A stretch of DNA of 64,000 nucleotides from an uncultured Bacilli bacterium (GTDB lineage Bacteria; Bacillota_I; Bacilli_A; RF39; UBA660), in assembly GCA_934101595.1 (NCBI GenBank), contig CAKORR010000001.1:341684-405683 (forward strand), in the 5' to 3' direction. Positions 24,398 through 32,802 of the stretch are shown here, one piece after another (position 1 is the stretch's first letter; every line of letters starts with the position of its first letter). The notes beneath the pieces were generated by a model that ran no database searches, was not told the origin of the DNA, and saw nothing but the letters and a program-made list of their open reading frames with translations. A program made the translations under genes and the position numbers.

Positions 24398-25045
24398 TTA
24401 TACAGTCATGTACATTCGCATTTTTTCTATACCTTTTTTTTCATAACGAGATACCATTACTTGGGTCATATTTAATTTTTTGGCAACCTCACTTTGAGTC
24501 ATATCTTTAAAATAACGGCTTTTTATAATCTCTCTCTCTGCGTCATTTAATGTCTCTAAGCTTGTTAAAACATCAATTCTTTCGTCCTCACTAATAGTTA
24601 TTGGAGTAGCAATAGTTTCATATTTACTGCGCTCTTTATCTTCTTCCTTATCTAAAGACATTACCTCGCAAGCCGAATATATAGCCTCATCAATATCTTT
24701 AACATCTTTTCCAAGATAAGTAGCAAGTTCCAAGTTTGTAGGAATTTTATTCAACTTTTGGGCTAATAAGTAGCGGCTTTTTTCAATTAATTTATATAAT
24801 TTTAAAATATCTCTACTTACTTTAATACTACGATTTTTATTAACAGCTAAATACATTTCACCATACACATAATCATATGCATATGTTGAAAATTTCGTTT
24901 CTCCATTATCGCGATAATTATTATATGCCCTAATAAGGCCCATAATTCCAGCCTGATATAAATCCTCTTTTTCTGCATTATAAAACTTATTGGCAATTTT
25001 ATAAACTAAAGGCATATTATTTTTTATAATTTCTTCTTTTGTCAT
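24398..25045 (-). CDS. sigF: sporulation sigma factor SigF (SigB/F/G family)
   Basis: 215 residues. Region 2 has DLYQAGIMGLIRAYNNYRDN and KFSTYAYDYVYGEMYLAVNK; region 3 follows; region 4 has DAEREIIKSRYFKDMTQSEVAKKLNMTQVMVSRYE. The SigB/F/G/G-like architecture plus the immediate upstream spoIIAA and downstream spoVA genes identifies the forespore factor. AGGTGAATC precedes the ATG. SigF or SigG normally transcribes spoVA, and here it may read into it directly. The anti-sigma gene spoIIAB is missing between it and spoIIAA. Confidence 0.9.
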   Translation of the reverse strand: MTKEEIIKNNMPLVYKIANKFYNAEKEDLYQAGIMGLIRAYNNYRDNGETKFSTYAYDYVYGEMYLAVNKNRSIKVSRDILKLYKLIEKSRYLLAQKLNKIPTNLELATYLGKDVKDIDEAIYSACEVMSLDKEEDKERSKYETIATPITISEDERIDVLTSLETLNDAEREIIKSRYFKDMTQSEVAKKLNMTQVMVSRYEKKGIEKMRMYMTV

Positions 25046-25052
25046 GATTCAC

Positions 25053-25385
25053 CTAAATCTTTATGAGTTCAAATACTCTTCGTTCGTCTAAAACATTTTT
25101 AATATGCAATCTTTTAATATATGGCTTAATATTGTTTGCAACTTCACACAAACATATTTTACCTTTATTAGCCTTAATTGCACATTTTGTATTTAAAAGA
25201 GCATCAACACCTGATTCATCTATTTTTTCTAATTCATACAAATTGTATACCAAAAACTTAACACGATGTTTTAAAATTATTGGCACTAAATCATTATTAA
25301 TCCTATATGTATTTTTTCTATCAAGGCTGCCTCCAAGTCTTACAAATAGAATTCCTCTTATATATTGTAAATCCATTTTTAACAT
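25053..25385 (-). CDS. spoIIAA: anti-sigma-F factor antagonist SpoIIAA (STAS domain)
   Basis: 110 residues, a single STAS domain: ILFVRLGGSLDRKNTYRIN, then FLVYNLYELEKIDESGVDAL. DESG keeps the phosphorylatable Ser equivalent to that of the DSSG motif in Bacillus SpoIIAA. AAGGTGAT precedes the ATG. In the known switch it is phosphorylated by SpoIIAB; in this locus sigF follows after 7 bp with no spoIIAB. Confidence 0.88.
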   Translation of the reverse strand: MLKMDLQYIRGILFVRLGGSLDRKNTYRINNDLVPIILKHRVKFLVYNLYELEKIDESGVDALLNTKCAIKANKGKICLCEVANNIKPYIKRLHIKNVLDERRVFELIKI

Positions 25386-25452
25386 TTTATCACCTTGTAA
25401 ATGTAATATAGAACAGATAATTTATCTTTTAAACAATTTCGACAAAACATAA

Positions 25453-25478
25453 CAAAAAAAGTCTTTTATAAAGACTTA
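25453..25478 (-). terminator. intrinsic terminator after the DUF2752 gene
   Basis: AAGTCTTT and AAAGACTT (25459-25477) with seven T following on the minus strand. Confidence 0.8.
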
Positions 25479-25868
25479 GGGAGTTAATATTTCCATACCA
25501 GGAATATTTCTTATAACGCCAAATATAACCGCTAAAATAATTAATATAATTGCTATTACATTTATAATCTTTGCATTTAATATTTTCTTTTTATAAAACA
25601 ATTTACTTCTAACTTCATCAATAAAATATATAAGAAAAAATGGTAATGATAAAAAGGCAAATTGGTTGTAAGAAAAGGCTCTTTTTAAATCTAGTTTCAT
25701 TAGTGCTTTAAACATTCTTGTAATACCACAACCAGGGCAATATAAGTGTGTTATTTTATTAAATAGACATGGAATTACTACATTAAATTTTATATTTAAA
25801 ATAGCTATAGTAAAAAAAATAGTTAATAAAATAACTAATTTTTTTAAATATACTTTATTTACGTGCAT
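25476..25868 (-). CDS. DUF2752 membrane protein
   Basis: About 130 residues. The family hallmark YCPGCGITRMFKALMKLDLKRAFSYN is present, cut here as CPGCGITRM and LDLKRAFSYN, between two membrane helices. A further helix lies near the C-terminus. The function of the family is unknown; the CxxC may bind metal or be redox-active. It overlaps the DUF4234 gene by 14 bp and is co-transcribed. Confidence 0.88.
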   Translation of the reverse strand: MHVNKVYLKKLVILLTIFFTIAILNIKFNVVIPCLFNKITHLYCPGCGITRMFKALMKLDLKRAFSYNQFAFLSLPFFLIYFIDEVRSKLFYKKKILNAKIINVIAIILIILAVIFGVIRNIPGMEILTP

Positions 25869-26208
25869 CAATTAATTTATTAAGATCACTTTGTAATAAA
25901 GCATAATTTACCAAGCCTAAATTTAATATCGCCAAAACAACATAAATTATAGGATCATTAGATATTGGTACAAGATTTTCTTTTCCAGCTTCTCTTAAAC
26001 ATTCACCCATTTTGTATACCCAATATATACCATATATACCACAAGTTAGCAATGTAAATAAGAATACTGTACCACCTGATTGGTCAAAGTATTTTTTATC
26101 AGTAATTGTTACAACATCATCATTTATTGATATCATCCAGAAGATTGTATAAATACCACAAGTTATAATGGATAATAAAATACTCATTGCAATATCTTTT
26201 TTTCCCAT
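25855..26208 (-). CDS. DUF4234 membrane protein
   Basis: 117 residues. Repeated family-type motif: SIITCGIYTIFWMISINDDV and LLTCGIYGIYWVYKMGECL, two copies of TCGIYxIxW in two membrane helices. A third helix follows (IVVLAILNLGLVNYALL-like). Function unknown. It frequently pairs with small membrane proteins, as here with DUF2752. Confidence 0.88.
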   Translation of the reverse strand: MGKKDIAMSILLSIITCGIYTIFWMISINDDVVTITDKKYFDQSGGTVFLFTLLTCGIYGIYWVYKMGECLREAGKENLVPISNDPIIYVVLAILNLGLVNYALLQSDLNKLIDARK

Positions 26209-26237
26209 ATTATCACCTCTATTAATATTATATCATG

Positions 26238-27644
26238 TTAATTAGTTAATAACAATTTTATTTTGTCTTCAGCCTCTTTCACTGTTTTTTCATCAGGAAG
26301 CATAACATATAATTTATGAAGAGAGTAACTGTATGTTTTAGCATAGTAATTAGATCCATTTAAATTATAAGTTAAAACTTCCCATTTTGGATTTGTATCA
26401 AGTTGCATTTTAATAAAAGAAGTTATATCATCATCCGTTAAGTTCGTAGTAAATGAATTTTTAATATTTTTTAAAAGTGATGTGTATTTAGTTAAAATTT
26501 CTGGACTAGTAGCTTTATTTAAAAGTGCTTTTAAAACAATTTGTTGGTTTTCGCCTCTTACTCTATCTCCGCCCAAACTATCAAAGGCATGTCTTTCTCT
26601 AACAAAAGATAAAGTTTTTTTGCCGTCCAAATGATTAATTCCTTTTTTATAAGTATAATTATCCATCGAAGTGAAACTATAATTTGAGTTAACATCAATA
26701 CCATTTAAAGTATCTACAATTTTTATAACAGATGAAAAATTAACTTTAACATAATAATTAATTTCCGTGTTAAGAAGACTTTCGATTGTTTTCATAGATG
26801 ATGTGACTCCATATATTCCGGCGTGTGTTAGTTTATCCATTTTAGTACTATCGCCATTCAACTTTACGTAATAATCTCTTGGAATAGAAGTTAAAAGTAT
26901 TTTGTGAGTTTTAGGGTTAATTGTAGCAATTATATTTACATCGCTACGACTTGATTTATTAACGCTTCCATATGTATCAATTCCTGAAAGATAAACATTA
27001 AAAGCTTCTTTAGTAATATCTTTTTTATTTGTGTCAATCTTAATTTCTTCTTTAATTGTTTTCTCGGAAATGGCTTTTGTCAAATTTGAAAACTCTGGAA
27101 TCATCTCACAAATTAAATCATACTCCGCATCTTTAAGTAAAATTGAAAAAATATTTTCCTTTAATAAATCATTTGCAAGCAAACTTATATCACTATATGA
27201 CTTTTTTTCGATATTAATACTTTTTACTAGAGAATCTAAAGCTTTTTTTGAATCGTTTACGTAGCCGATTGTTTTATTATTTAAATCATTTATAGAATTA
27301 AAGTTACTACTTTTTAAGACATATATTATATATCGTTCCTCTTTATAAGATTTTCCTTTAAAATACGAAAGCAAATCTACCGTTGAAAATAAATAATATG
27401 AGGAAAATAACAATATTAAAATATATAGGAAGGCAAATACTTTTGCTTTCTTATTTTTCTTTTTCTTTAAAGATACTAAGAATATTAAAAAAATTAGGAC
27501 AATTACTCCAATTATTATATACAAGTACTTTGATGGGATAATATTCAAAAATACGATAAGTAATGTAAAAATCCCAGAAATTATAAAGAGAAGAATTGTC
27601 TCAATTTTTCCAATTTTATCACTGTTTTTTTTCTTTTTAGCCAT
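26238..27644 (-). CDS. LytR-CpsA-Psr family glycopolymer transferase
   Basis: About 468 residues from ATG 27644 (GAGTGAT upstream). Three N-terminal membrane helices (about 16-85), an accessory domain (about 90-200), then the LCP domain: YLSGIDTYGSVNKSSRSDVN, LLTSIPRDYYVKLNG, KLTHAGIYG, and SFVRERHAFDSLGGDRVRGE with the Arg residues that bind polyprenyl pyrophosphate. It attaches wall teichoic acid-like or capsular polymers to peptidoglycan outside the membrane. Single-gene unit. Confidence 0.95.
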   Translation of the reverse strand: MAKKKKNSDKIGKIETILLFIISGIFTLLIVFLNIIPSKYLYIIIGVIVLIFLIFLVSLKKKKNKKAKVFAFLYILILLFSSYYLFSTVDLLSYFKGKSYKEERYIIYVLKSSNFNSINDLNNKTIGYVNDSKKALDSLVKSINIEKKSYSDISLLANDLLKENIFSILLKDAEYDLICEMIPEFSNLTKAISEKTIKEEIKIDTNKKDITKEAFNVYLSGIDTYGSVNKSSRSDVNIIATINPKTHKILLTSIPRDYYVKLNGDSTKMDKLTHAGIYGVTSSMKTIESLLNTEINYYVKVNFSSVIKIVDTLNGIDVNSNYSFTSMDNYTYKKGINHLDGKKTLSFVRERHAFDSLGGDRVRGENQQIVLKALLNKATSPEILTKYTSLLKNIKNSFTTNLTDDDITSFIKMQLDTNPKWEVLTYNLNGSNYYAKTYSYSLHKLYVMLPDEKTVKEAEDKIKLLLTN

Positions 27645-27676
27645 ACTATCACTCACCATAAGTATAGCAAGGAAAT

Positions 27677-27704
27677 AAAAAAAAGGATAAACAATTTTAT
27701 CCTT
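27677..27704 (-). terminator. intrinsic terminator after the serpin-like gene
   Basis: AAGGATAA and TTATCCTT (27683-27704) with eight T following on the minus strand. Confidence 0.8.
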
Positions 27705-27724
27705 AAGTGTAAAATTAAGTTAAA

Positions 27725-28795
27725 TTATTGAAAGCTTTTAGCATCACTAATTTTAGTAGCAAAATATGGTACATCTCTGCCTTCTTCTAGTAAAAATAAA
27801 GCAAAAGTTTTGTCAACGTAAAACGTTCTAGATTCCATATTGCCACTAGATATAGCTTTTGTTCCAATAGCTGCTTCACTTTTAACAACCCCTCCTGCTT
27901 CATCAATTTTAAAATTAATTGTCTGCAGGGCATCTGTTATAATGTATTCTTTATTATCTTTCGACATAAATGATTTATTCTTTAACTCTTCATAGCTTTT
28001 TAACACTTTAAAATCTAAATATGGCATTTTAAATTTATCATTTGCCCCTAATTGATCATGAGTTTCACTTTCTTTATAATTTTTTTTCAAGTTATCATAT
28101 ACTTCATTAAAATTATTACCAACAGGATTTTTATAAATTATTACTTTATCTTTTTCCTTAGTGTCAATAGAAATTGCAAAATTATCTTTATCTTTGTAAA
28201 ATAAAACAGCTATTTCTTCTTTTGCACTACTTTTCTTATTATTTGTTACTCCAAAATATGATACATCTTTGCTATTATTAAAACTACCATTCTCTAATTT
28301 TTTAAACTTACTTAAAAAGTTAAATTTACGATATAGCATTGAATAGAAAATATATTCTTCTTCTTTCTCGGCATCAGATTTATCTTTATACCACTTAAAT
28401 TCATTTAATATATCACTATTTTGGCCAAATTTTTTATTTATACTTTTTTCTATTTCATTTTTTAAAGATATAGTTCTTAATCCATATGTTTTATAATAAT
28501 AGCTATCTGATATCATTTCATCTGTAAAGCTTTCTTTATTTAAATTTTCAGCAAAAGAATTATTATCTACGAATTTAATATCTTGTTTTGCCAAATTAGT
28601 TTTAACATCATTCCATACTAATTGCATTGTTGGACACCACACTGAATTATCTTTTATATCATCAAACATAGTTGGTACAACATAAAGACTTTTATTATAA
28701 GAGACTTTTTTATCTTTTAAATATAAGCAACCTACAAACCCTAAAGAAAGAAGTAAAACCGCTAATTTAATATATATGTCTATGTTTTTTTTCAT
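27725..28795 (-). CDS. exported protein with serpin-like sequence order
   Basis: About 356 residues from ATG 28795 (AAGGTGA upstream). N-terminal hydrophobic anchor ending LLLSLGFVGC, so possibly a lipoprotein, although the lipobox -3 residue is Phe. The C-terminal third follows the order of serpins: FKMPYLDFKVLKSYEELKN, then ITDALQTINFKIDEAGG (hinge-like), a short Ala/Thr-rich loop (VKSEAAIGTKAISSG), then RTFYVDKTFALFLLEEG. A middle SMLYRKFNFLSKFKKLENGSF resembles the serpin 'W..F' strand. If right, it is a surface protease inhibitor. The similarity is by eye; the N-terminal half is poorly conserved. Confidence 0.6.
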   Translation of the reverse strand: MKKNIDIYIKLAVLLLSLGFVGCLYLKDKKVSYNKSLYVVPTMFDDIKDNSVWCPTMQLVWNDVKTNLAKQDIKFVDNNSFAENLNKESFTDEMISDSYYYKTYGLRTISLKNEIEKSINKKFGQNSDILNEFKWYKDKSDAEKEEEYIFYSMLYRKFNFLSKFKKLENGSFNNSKDVSYFGVTNNKKSSAKEEIAVLFYKDKDNFAISIDTKEKDKVIIYKNPVGNNFNEVYDNLKKNYKESETHDQLGANDKFKMPYLDFKVLKSYEELKNKSFMSKDNKEYIITDALQTINFKIDEAGGVVKSEAAIGTKAISSGNMESRTFYVDKTFALFLLEEGRDVPYFATKISDAKSFQ

Positions 28796-28863
28796 ATTTT
28801 CACCTTGTCTAAAGTGTAACATAAATTTAAAAAAAGTAAAAGCTTTTGACACTGAGCTTTTAC

Positions 28864-29072
28864 CTAGTTTATCGCCTTATTATTAACATATAATTTATAA
28901 CCATTAAAATCAATATTTCCATATGTTTCATCATCATCTTCTAAAGCTGTTACATATGTATCATAAGCTTTATTTTGGATGCTTTATCTAACTTTAATAA
29001 GATTTCTATTAACTCTTTTATATTGTTTTCATTTAAAAATATTTTTATGTTATCTTTTATCTTATAATCTAT
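28864..29072 (-). pseudogene. frameshifted small gene at the end of the YtrA-type ABC operon
   Basis: Behind AAAGGAG (in the permease tail) a frame opens at ATA 29072: IDYKIKDNIKIFLNENNIKE, then LIEILLKLDKASK. A one-base slip near CCAAAATAAAG switches to NKAYDTYVTALEDDDETYGN and NGYKLYVNNKAIN, then TAG. Repaired, it would be a charged protein of about 70 residues. It has both a non-canonical start and a frameshift, so probably dead. It fills most of the 28853-29074 gap. Confidence 0.5.
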
Positions 29073-29074
29073 TT

Positions 29075-29704
29075 TTAAAACTCCTTTTTCAAATAAATCT
29101 TTTCGGATATCTTATATGATATTAGTAACACTATTAAAATTACTATGGGAACAACAATAAACCAAAAATTATTAAAGAATGTTAAAAGTTGTTCAGGAAT
29201 CTTAATATCAACCATATTTGATAAAAGGCCGGCTAATCCACAAATAGCAAATGCTAGAACAAATAAGCCTATTCTTCCTTTTTCTATACCGTATTTAAAA
29301 ATAAAAGGGTACATTATTGATTCCACTAATACAACACCAAAGGCACATCCAACTAGAGTTGTAACAAATTTATTAAAATCTAAATTATTATCTATTATGC
29401 CAATTAAAGTGTTTAGTAAAATAGTTATAACAATTGATGCTATTAAAAGTATTATACTAGTAATATATTTTGCCCTAACAACACTTTTTCGGCCGCTTGG
29501 CAGAGTAACTGCATATCCATCCCATTTGTTAAATTCATCATAACTAAAAGTTGACATAAATAACATAACAGTTATAAATGGAGGAACAAAAGATATATCA
29601 AAATTTTTTTCAGCAGCCATTATGAAAAACACTAGAAGCATTACGATAATAATTTTCATATTACTTTTAATCATAAGCAAATCTTTTTTTATTAATCCTA
29701 TCAT
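29075..29704 (-). CDS. ABC-2 type permease subunit
   Basis: 209 residues, about six membrane helices; starts MIGLIKKDLLMIKSNMKIII and has FSYDEFNKWDGYAVTLPSGRKSVVRAKYIT, cut here as SYDEFNKWDGYAVTLP, typical of the ABC-2 family found with YtrA regulators. It would export an unknown substrate or peptide together with the ATPase whose stop it overlaps by one base. Confidence 0.9.
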   Translation of the reverse strand: MIGLIKKDLLMIKSNMKIIIVMLLVFFIMAAEKNFDISFVPPFITVMLFMSTFSYDEFNKWDGYAVTLPSGRKSVVRAKYITSIILLIASIVITILLNTLIGIIDNNLDFNKFVTTLVGCAFGVVLVESIMYPFIFKYGIEKGRIGLFVLAFAICGLAGLLSNMVDIKIPEQLLTFFNNFWFIVVPIVILIVLLISYKISEKIYLKKEF

Positions 29705-30564
29705 TATTTCTCTCCTTTTATAACTATAACCATGAGCTCATCAAGAGTTACTTTATCGATAACAAAATCTTTGTATTTTTTCTTCATTTTGTTTCTATCA
29801 CTTATTAATACTTCATAATTATATTTATTCTTTCTAAAACATATAATATCCTCTTTTAAAACTTTTTTAAACGCATCTTTATCACATTTTAAAACTCCAT
29901 AATTATCTAATAGATCATCTTTACTTTTATTTAAAATAATTTTTCCGTTATCTATGAAAATAATTTCGTCGGCTATGTGTTCTAAGTCACTAGTTATATG
30001 AGTTGAAAGCAAAATGGTGTGTTCTTCATCTTTTATAAACTCTAAAAATAAATCTAATATGTCACTTCTTACAATTGGATCTAAACCACTTGTAGGTTCG
30101 TCTAGAATAAGTAACTTTGGGTGATGAGCTAACGCTGTAACTATTTCTAGTTTTTTCCGCATTCCTTTTGACATTGTTTTAATTGATTTATTATTAGGGA
30201 GCTTAAACTTTTTTAAATAGTCAAAATATAAATCCTTATCCCAATTTTTATAAATATCTTTCATAATTGAATTTATATCATTAGCAGTTAATATTTCTGG
30301 AAAAAACATATCATCTAAAACTACACCAATATCCTTTTTTACCTCATAATCATATTTTATAGAATCTTTATTAAAAATTTTTACGTTTCCATTATCAGGC
30401 CTTATTATATTAAGCATTGATTTTATCAAGGTGGTTTTACCAGCACCATTTTCTCCAATTAAACCAATTATACATCCACTAGGTATATTTAAATTAATTT
30501 CACCTAATGAGAAAAGATTATCGTATTTCTTCGTCAGTTTTTTTATTTCTATAACATTATTCAT
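29704..30564 (-). CDS. ABC transporter ATP-binding protein (YtrB-like)
   Basis: 286 residues. Walker A GLIGENGAGKTTLIKS, signature TMSKGMRKKLEIV, Walker B KLLILDEPTSGLD, H-loop LLSTHITSDLE. The C-terminal tail (about 215-286) is an accessory domain. It energises the ABC-2 permease encoded next and is preceded by the GntR gene with a one-base overlap. Gene order regulator-ATPase-permease matches ytr-type envelope-stress operons. Confidence 0.93.
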   Translation of the reverse strand: MNNVIEIKKLTKKYDNLFSLGEINLNIPSGCIIGLIGENGAGKTTLIKSMLNIIRPDNGNVKIFNKDSIKYDYEVKKDIGVVLDDMFFPEILTANDINSIMKDIYKNWDKDLYFDYLKKFKLPNNKSIKTMSKGMRKKLEIVTALAHHPKLLILDEPTSGLDPIVRSDILDLFLEFIKDEEHTILLSTHITSDLEHIADEIIFIDNGKIILNKSKDDLLDNYGVLKCDKDAFKKVLKEDIICFRKNKYNYEVLISDRNKMKKKYKDFVIDKVTLDELMVIVIKGEK

Positions 30565-30941
30565 TATTCATCACTCCCATAAATAAACTTAAATAAATCT
30601 ATTATTTCCTTTTTATTAATATTATATTTTTTAGCTACGTTTATAATTTTTGAAATATAATCTTCAATTTCTTTGTTTGCTCTTTCTTTAGCCAACTCTG
30701 GATTTTTAGGGGCAACAAACGAACCCTTCCCTTGAATTGTCTTTATATATCCTTCTAATTCAAGCTCATCATATGCTTTTTTTATTGTCATAACACTTAT
30801 TCTTATATCACTTGCTAAAGATCTTATTGAGGGTATCATATCATTTTCATTTAGTTCATCTGATAATATTTGATTTATAATTTGATTTTTTATCTGTTCA
30901 TATATAGGCACGGAACTACTATTGCTTATTATTATTTTCAT
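30564..30941 (-). CDS. GntR-family regulator, YtrA subfamily
   Basis: 125 residues: winged HTH with VPIYEQIKNQIINQILSDEL, SIRSLASDIRISVMTIKKAYDELE and GKGSFVAP, then a short helical C-terminus without a large ligand domain, which defines YtrA. TTAGGAG precedes the ATG. It is expected to repress its own ABC operon from the inverted repeat overlapping the promoter at 30954-30993. Confidence 0.93.
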   Translation of the reverse strand: MKIIISNSSSVPIYEQIKNQIINQILSDELNENDMIPSIRSLASDIRISVMTIKKAYDELELEGYIKTIQGKGSFVAPKNPELAKERANKEIEDYISKIINVAKKYNINKKEIIDLFKFIYGSDE

Positions 30942-30953
30942 ATGGTCTCCTAA

Positions 30954-30993
30954 CTGTTATACATATTATATAACACTATATAACAGCTGTCAA
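30954..30993 (-). promoter_or_regulatory. promoter and probable GntR operator of the ytr-type operon
   Basis: Minus strand: consensus TTGACA (30988-30993), 17-bp spacer, TATAAT (30965-30970). An inverted repeat CTGTTATA (30954-30961) and TATAACAG (30979-30986), spaced 17 bp, brackets the -10 and fits an autoregulatory operator for the adjacent YtrA-type protein. Confidence 0.75.
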
Positions 30994-31023
30994 ATAAAAA
31001 ATACTAAGGAGTTTATCCTTAGT
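30994..31023 (-). terminator. intrinsic terminator after the MATE gene
   Basis: ACTAAGGA and TCCTTAGT (31003-31023), followed on the minus strand by a T-rich tract. Confidence 0.8.
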
Positions 31024-31030
31024 ATATTAA

Positions 31031-32671
31031 TTATTTTGATTTATAATTTTTTATGTAGTCGCAAATAATTTTAACTAATTTTTTATTACCGATTTTAACA
31101 TCAATACAAATATCATAATTATTTTTATCAGAACAGTTGCTTAAAATCATATTATTATTAATAGCAAATTCTTTTATTTCTTCTTTATCATAAAATGAAA
31201 TATTTAATTTGTTGGCAACAAGTTTCCCAATTTCTTTACCATTCGTTCCATGTTCCCTAGATATAGAAATAATTAAATTATTCTTAATATTATCATTTTT
31301 TATAATTTTAATTTTCTTATCATATGAGTCTTTTAAAATAATTAATGAGATAATTGCCGTTAATACTTCGGATATCGGAAATGTCCACCAAACACTTTCT
31401 GTAACATTATTTGATTTTGTAAACAAATAAGCTATTGGAAAAACAAATATGACCAATCTTAACATTGAAATAATTAATGGCCTTATTGCATATCTAATTG
31501 ACTGTAGTATTCCTTGGATAATAACAGAAATGCCCATGAATACAAACCCAACACAAGATATTTTAAGAGCGACAGTACAAACTTTGATTATGTCCTTTGT
31601 TGATTCTCCTGCAAGGCCAAATAAATTAGAAAGTGGATAAGCAAATATTAAGAATAAAATACTTATTATTAAATTGACTATTATAGCATCAATTATTCCG
31701 TATTTAATGCAATCATCAATCCTTTTTTTATCTCTCATTCCATAATTAAATGACAATATTGAGATAATTGTATTAGATAATCCAAAAGCTGAAAATAGTG
31801 CAATTTGCTGTATTTTATAGTAAATACCAAAAGATCCAATTAAAACTGTTTGATCTACTTTTGCTAAACCTAGTATTGCATTCATTCCAGCCATCATAAT
31901 AGCAAGTAAAGTTTGCATTAATGTTGCAGATATTCCAATATTATATATTCCCTTTATTATATTTTTATCAGGCTTCATAAACTTTATATCTCCATCTATT
32001 TCATCATTCTTTTTGTAATGAAAATACATGGCTATAAATAACGAAACGAATTGTCCTAAAATAGTTGCCCAAGCTGCACCGGCAACACCCATTTTTAGTG
32101 GATAAATAAATATATAATCCAAAATAATGTTGGTCATTGCTCCGGATACTTGAGAAATTGTGGATAACATTGTTTTTCCTGTAGCTTGTAAAAATCTTTC
32201 ATACATAGTATAACCAATTGATCCAAGAGATAAACATGAGCAGATTTTTAAATATGTTGATCCCATATTAATAATTTCTTTATCACTTGTAAATAAAGAA
32301 ATAAAACTTTTAGAACAAAATATGCCAAAAATCAAGAATACACTGTAAATACATATGCTTAAAAATATTCCATTACCAGCAATTTTGTTTGCTTTCTCTT
32401 TATCATTTTCGCCTAAACTTTTAGAGAGTAAAGCATTTAATCCAACACCAGTACCAACTCCGATAGCAATAATCATTATTTGAATTGGAAAAGCATATGT
32501 CAATGCTTGATTTGCTATAGCTCCTTTTGGTCCCATATTTGCAACATATATACTATCAATTACATTATATAGCGCTTGCAAAACCATGGAAACAATCATA
32601 GGCAATCCCATTTTTAGAATAAGTTTATTCATTGGGGCAATTGCCATTTTATTTTGATTTTCTTCTTCCAT
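31031..32671 (-). CDS. MATE efflux transporter fused to a cytidylate-kinase-like fragment
   Basis: 546 residues. Residues about 10-450 are a twelve-helix MATE transporter (MNKLILKMGLPMIVSMVLQA; NIILDYIFIYPLKMGVAGAA; SIFFNYGMRDKKRID-like). After a Lys-rich linker the C-terminus reads LIISISREHGTNGKEIGKLV, then ANKLNISFYDKEEIKEFAI, the start of a cytidylate_kin2 domain (P-loop variant GTNGKEIGK). It stops after about 75 residues, so the kinase fold is incomplete. It exports drugs or metabolites driven by ion gradients. AAGGAGG precedes the ATG. Confidence 0.92.
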   Translation of the reverse strand: MEEENQNKMAIAPMNKLILKMGLPMIVSMVLQALYNVIDSIYVANMGPKGAIANQALTYAFPIQIMIIAIGVGTGVGLNALLSKSLGENDKEKANKIAGNGIFLSICIYSVFLIFGIFCSKSFISLFTSDKEIINMGSTYLKICSCLSLGSIGYTMYERFLQATGKTMLSTISQVSGAMTNIILDYIFIYPLKMGVAGAAWATILGQFVSLFIAMYFHYKKNDEIDGDIKFMKPDKNIIKGIYNIGISATLMQTLLAIMMAGMNAILGLAKVDQTVLIGSFGIYYKIQQIALFSAFGLSNTIISILSFNYGMRDKKRIDDCIKYGIIDAIIVNLIISILFLIFAYPLSNLFGLAGESTKDIIKVCTVALKISCVGFVFMGISVIIQGILQSIRYAIRPLIISMLRLVIFVFPIAYLFTKSNNVTESVWWTFPISEVLTAIISLIILKDSYDKKIKIIKNDNIKNNLIISISREHGTNGKEIGKLVANKLNISFYDKEEIKEFAINNNMILSNCSDKNNYDICIDVKIGNKKLVKIICDYIKNYKSK

Positions 32672-32693
32672 AAAATCCTCCTTATTGTGAGAA

Positions 32694-32736
32694 AAAAGAG
32701 GCGAAATCCATAAACTGGATTTACGCCTCTTTTTTT
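32694..32736. terminator. strong hairpin terminator between dacF and the MATE gene
   Basis: GAGGCG-AAATCCA and TGGATTT-CGCCTC arms (32698-32729, one unpaired base) with six T on one side and seven on the other, usable in both directions. It is about 70 bp after the dacF stop and lies in the leader of the MATE gene. Confidence 0.8.
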
Positions 32737-32802
32737 AGCTATTCGCCTTATATGAGTTATTATACAATTATTTTTAGCTTTTTCAATAACGTTTTTTTAT
32801 TT

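Noticed and set aside
24398..25045. Calling this gene sigG
   Set aside because: Direct linkage to spoIIAA favours sigF; sequence alone does not separate the two, so some doubt remains.
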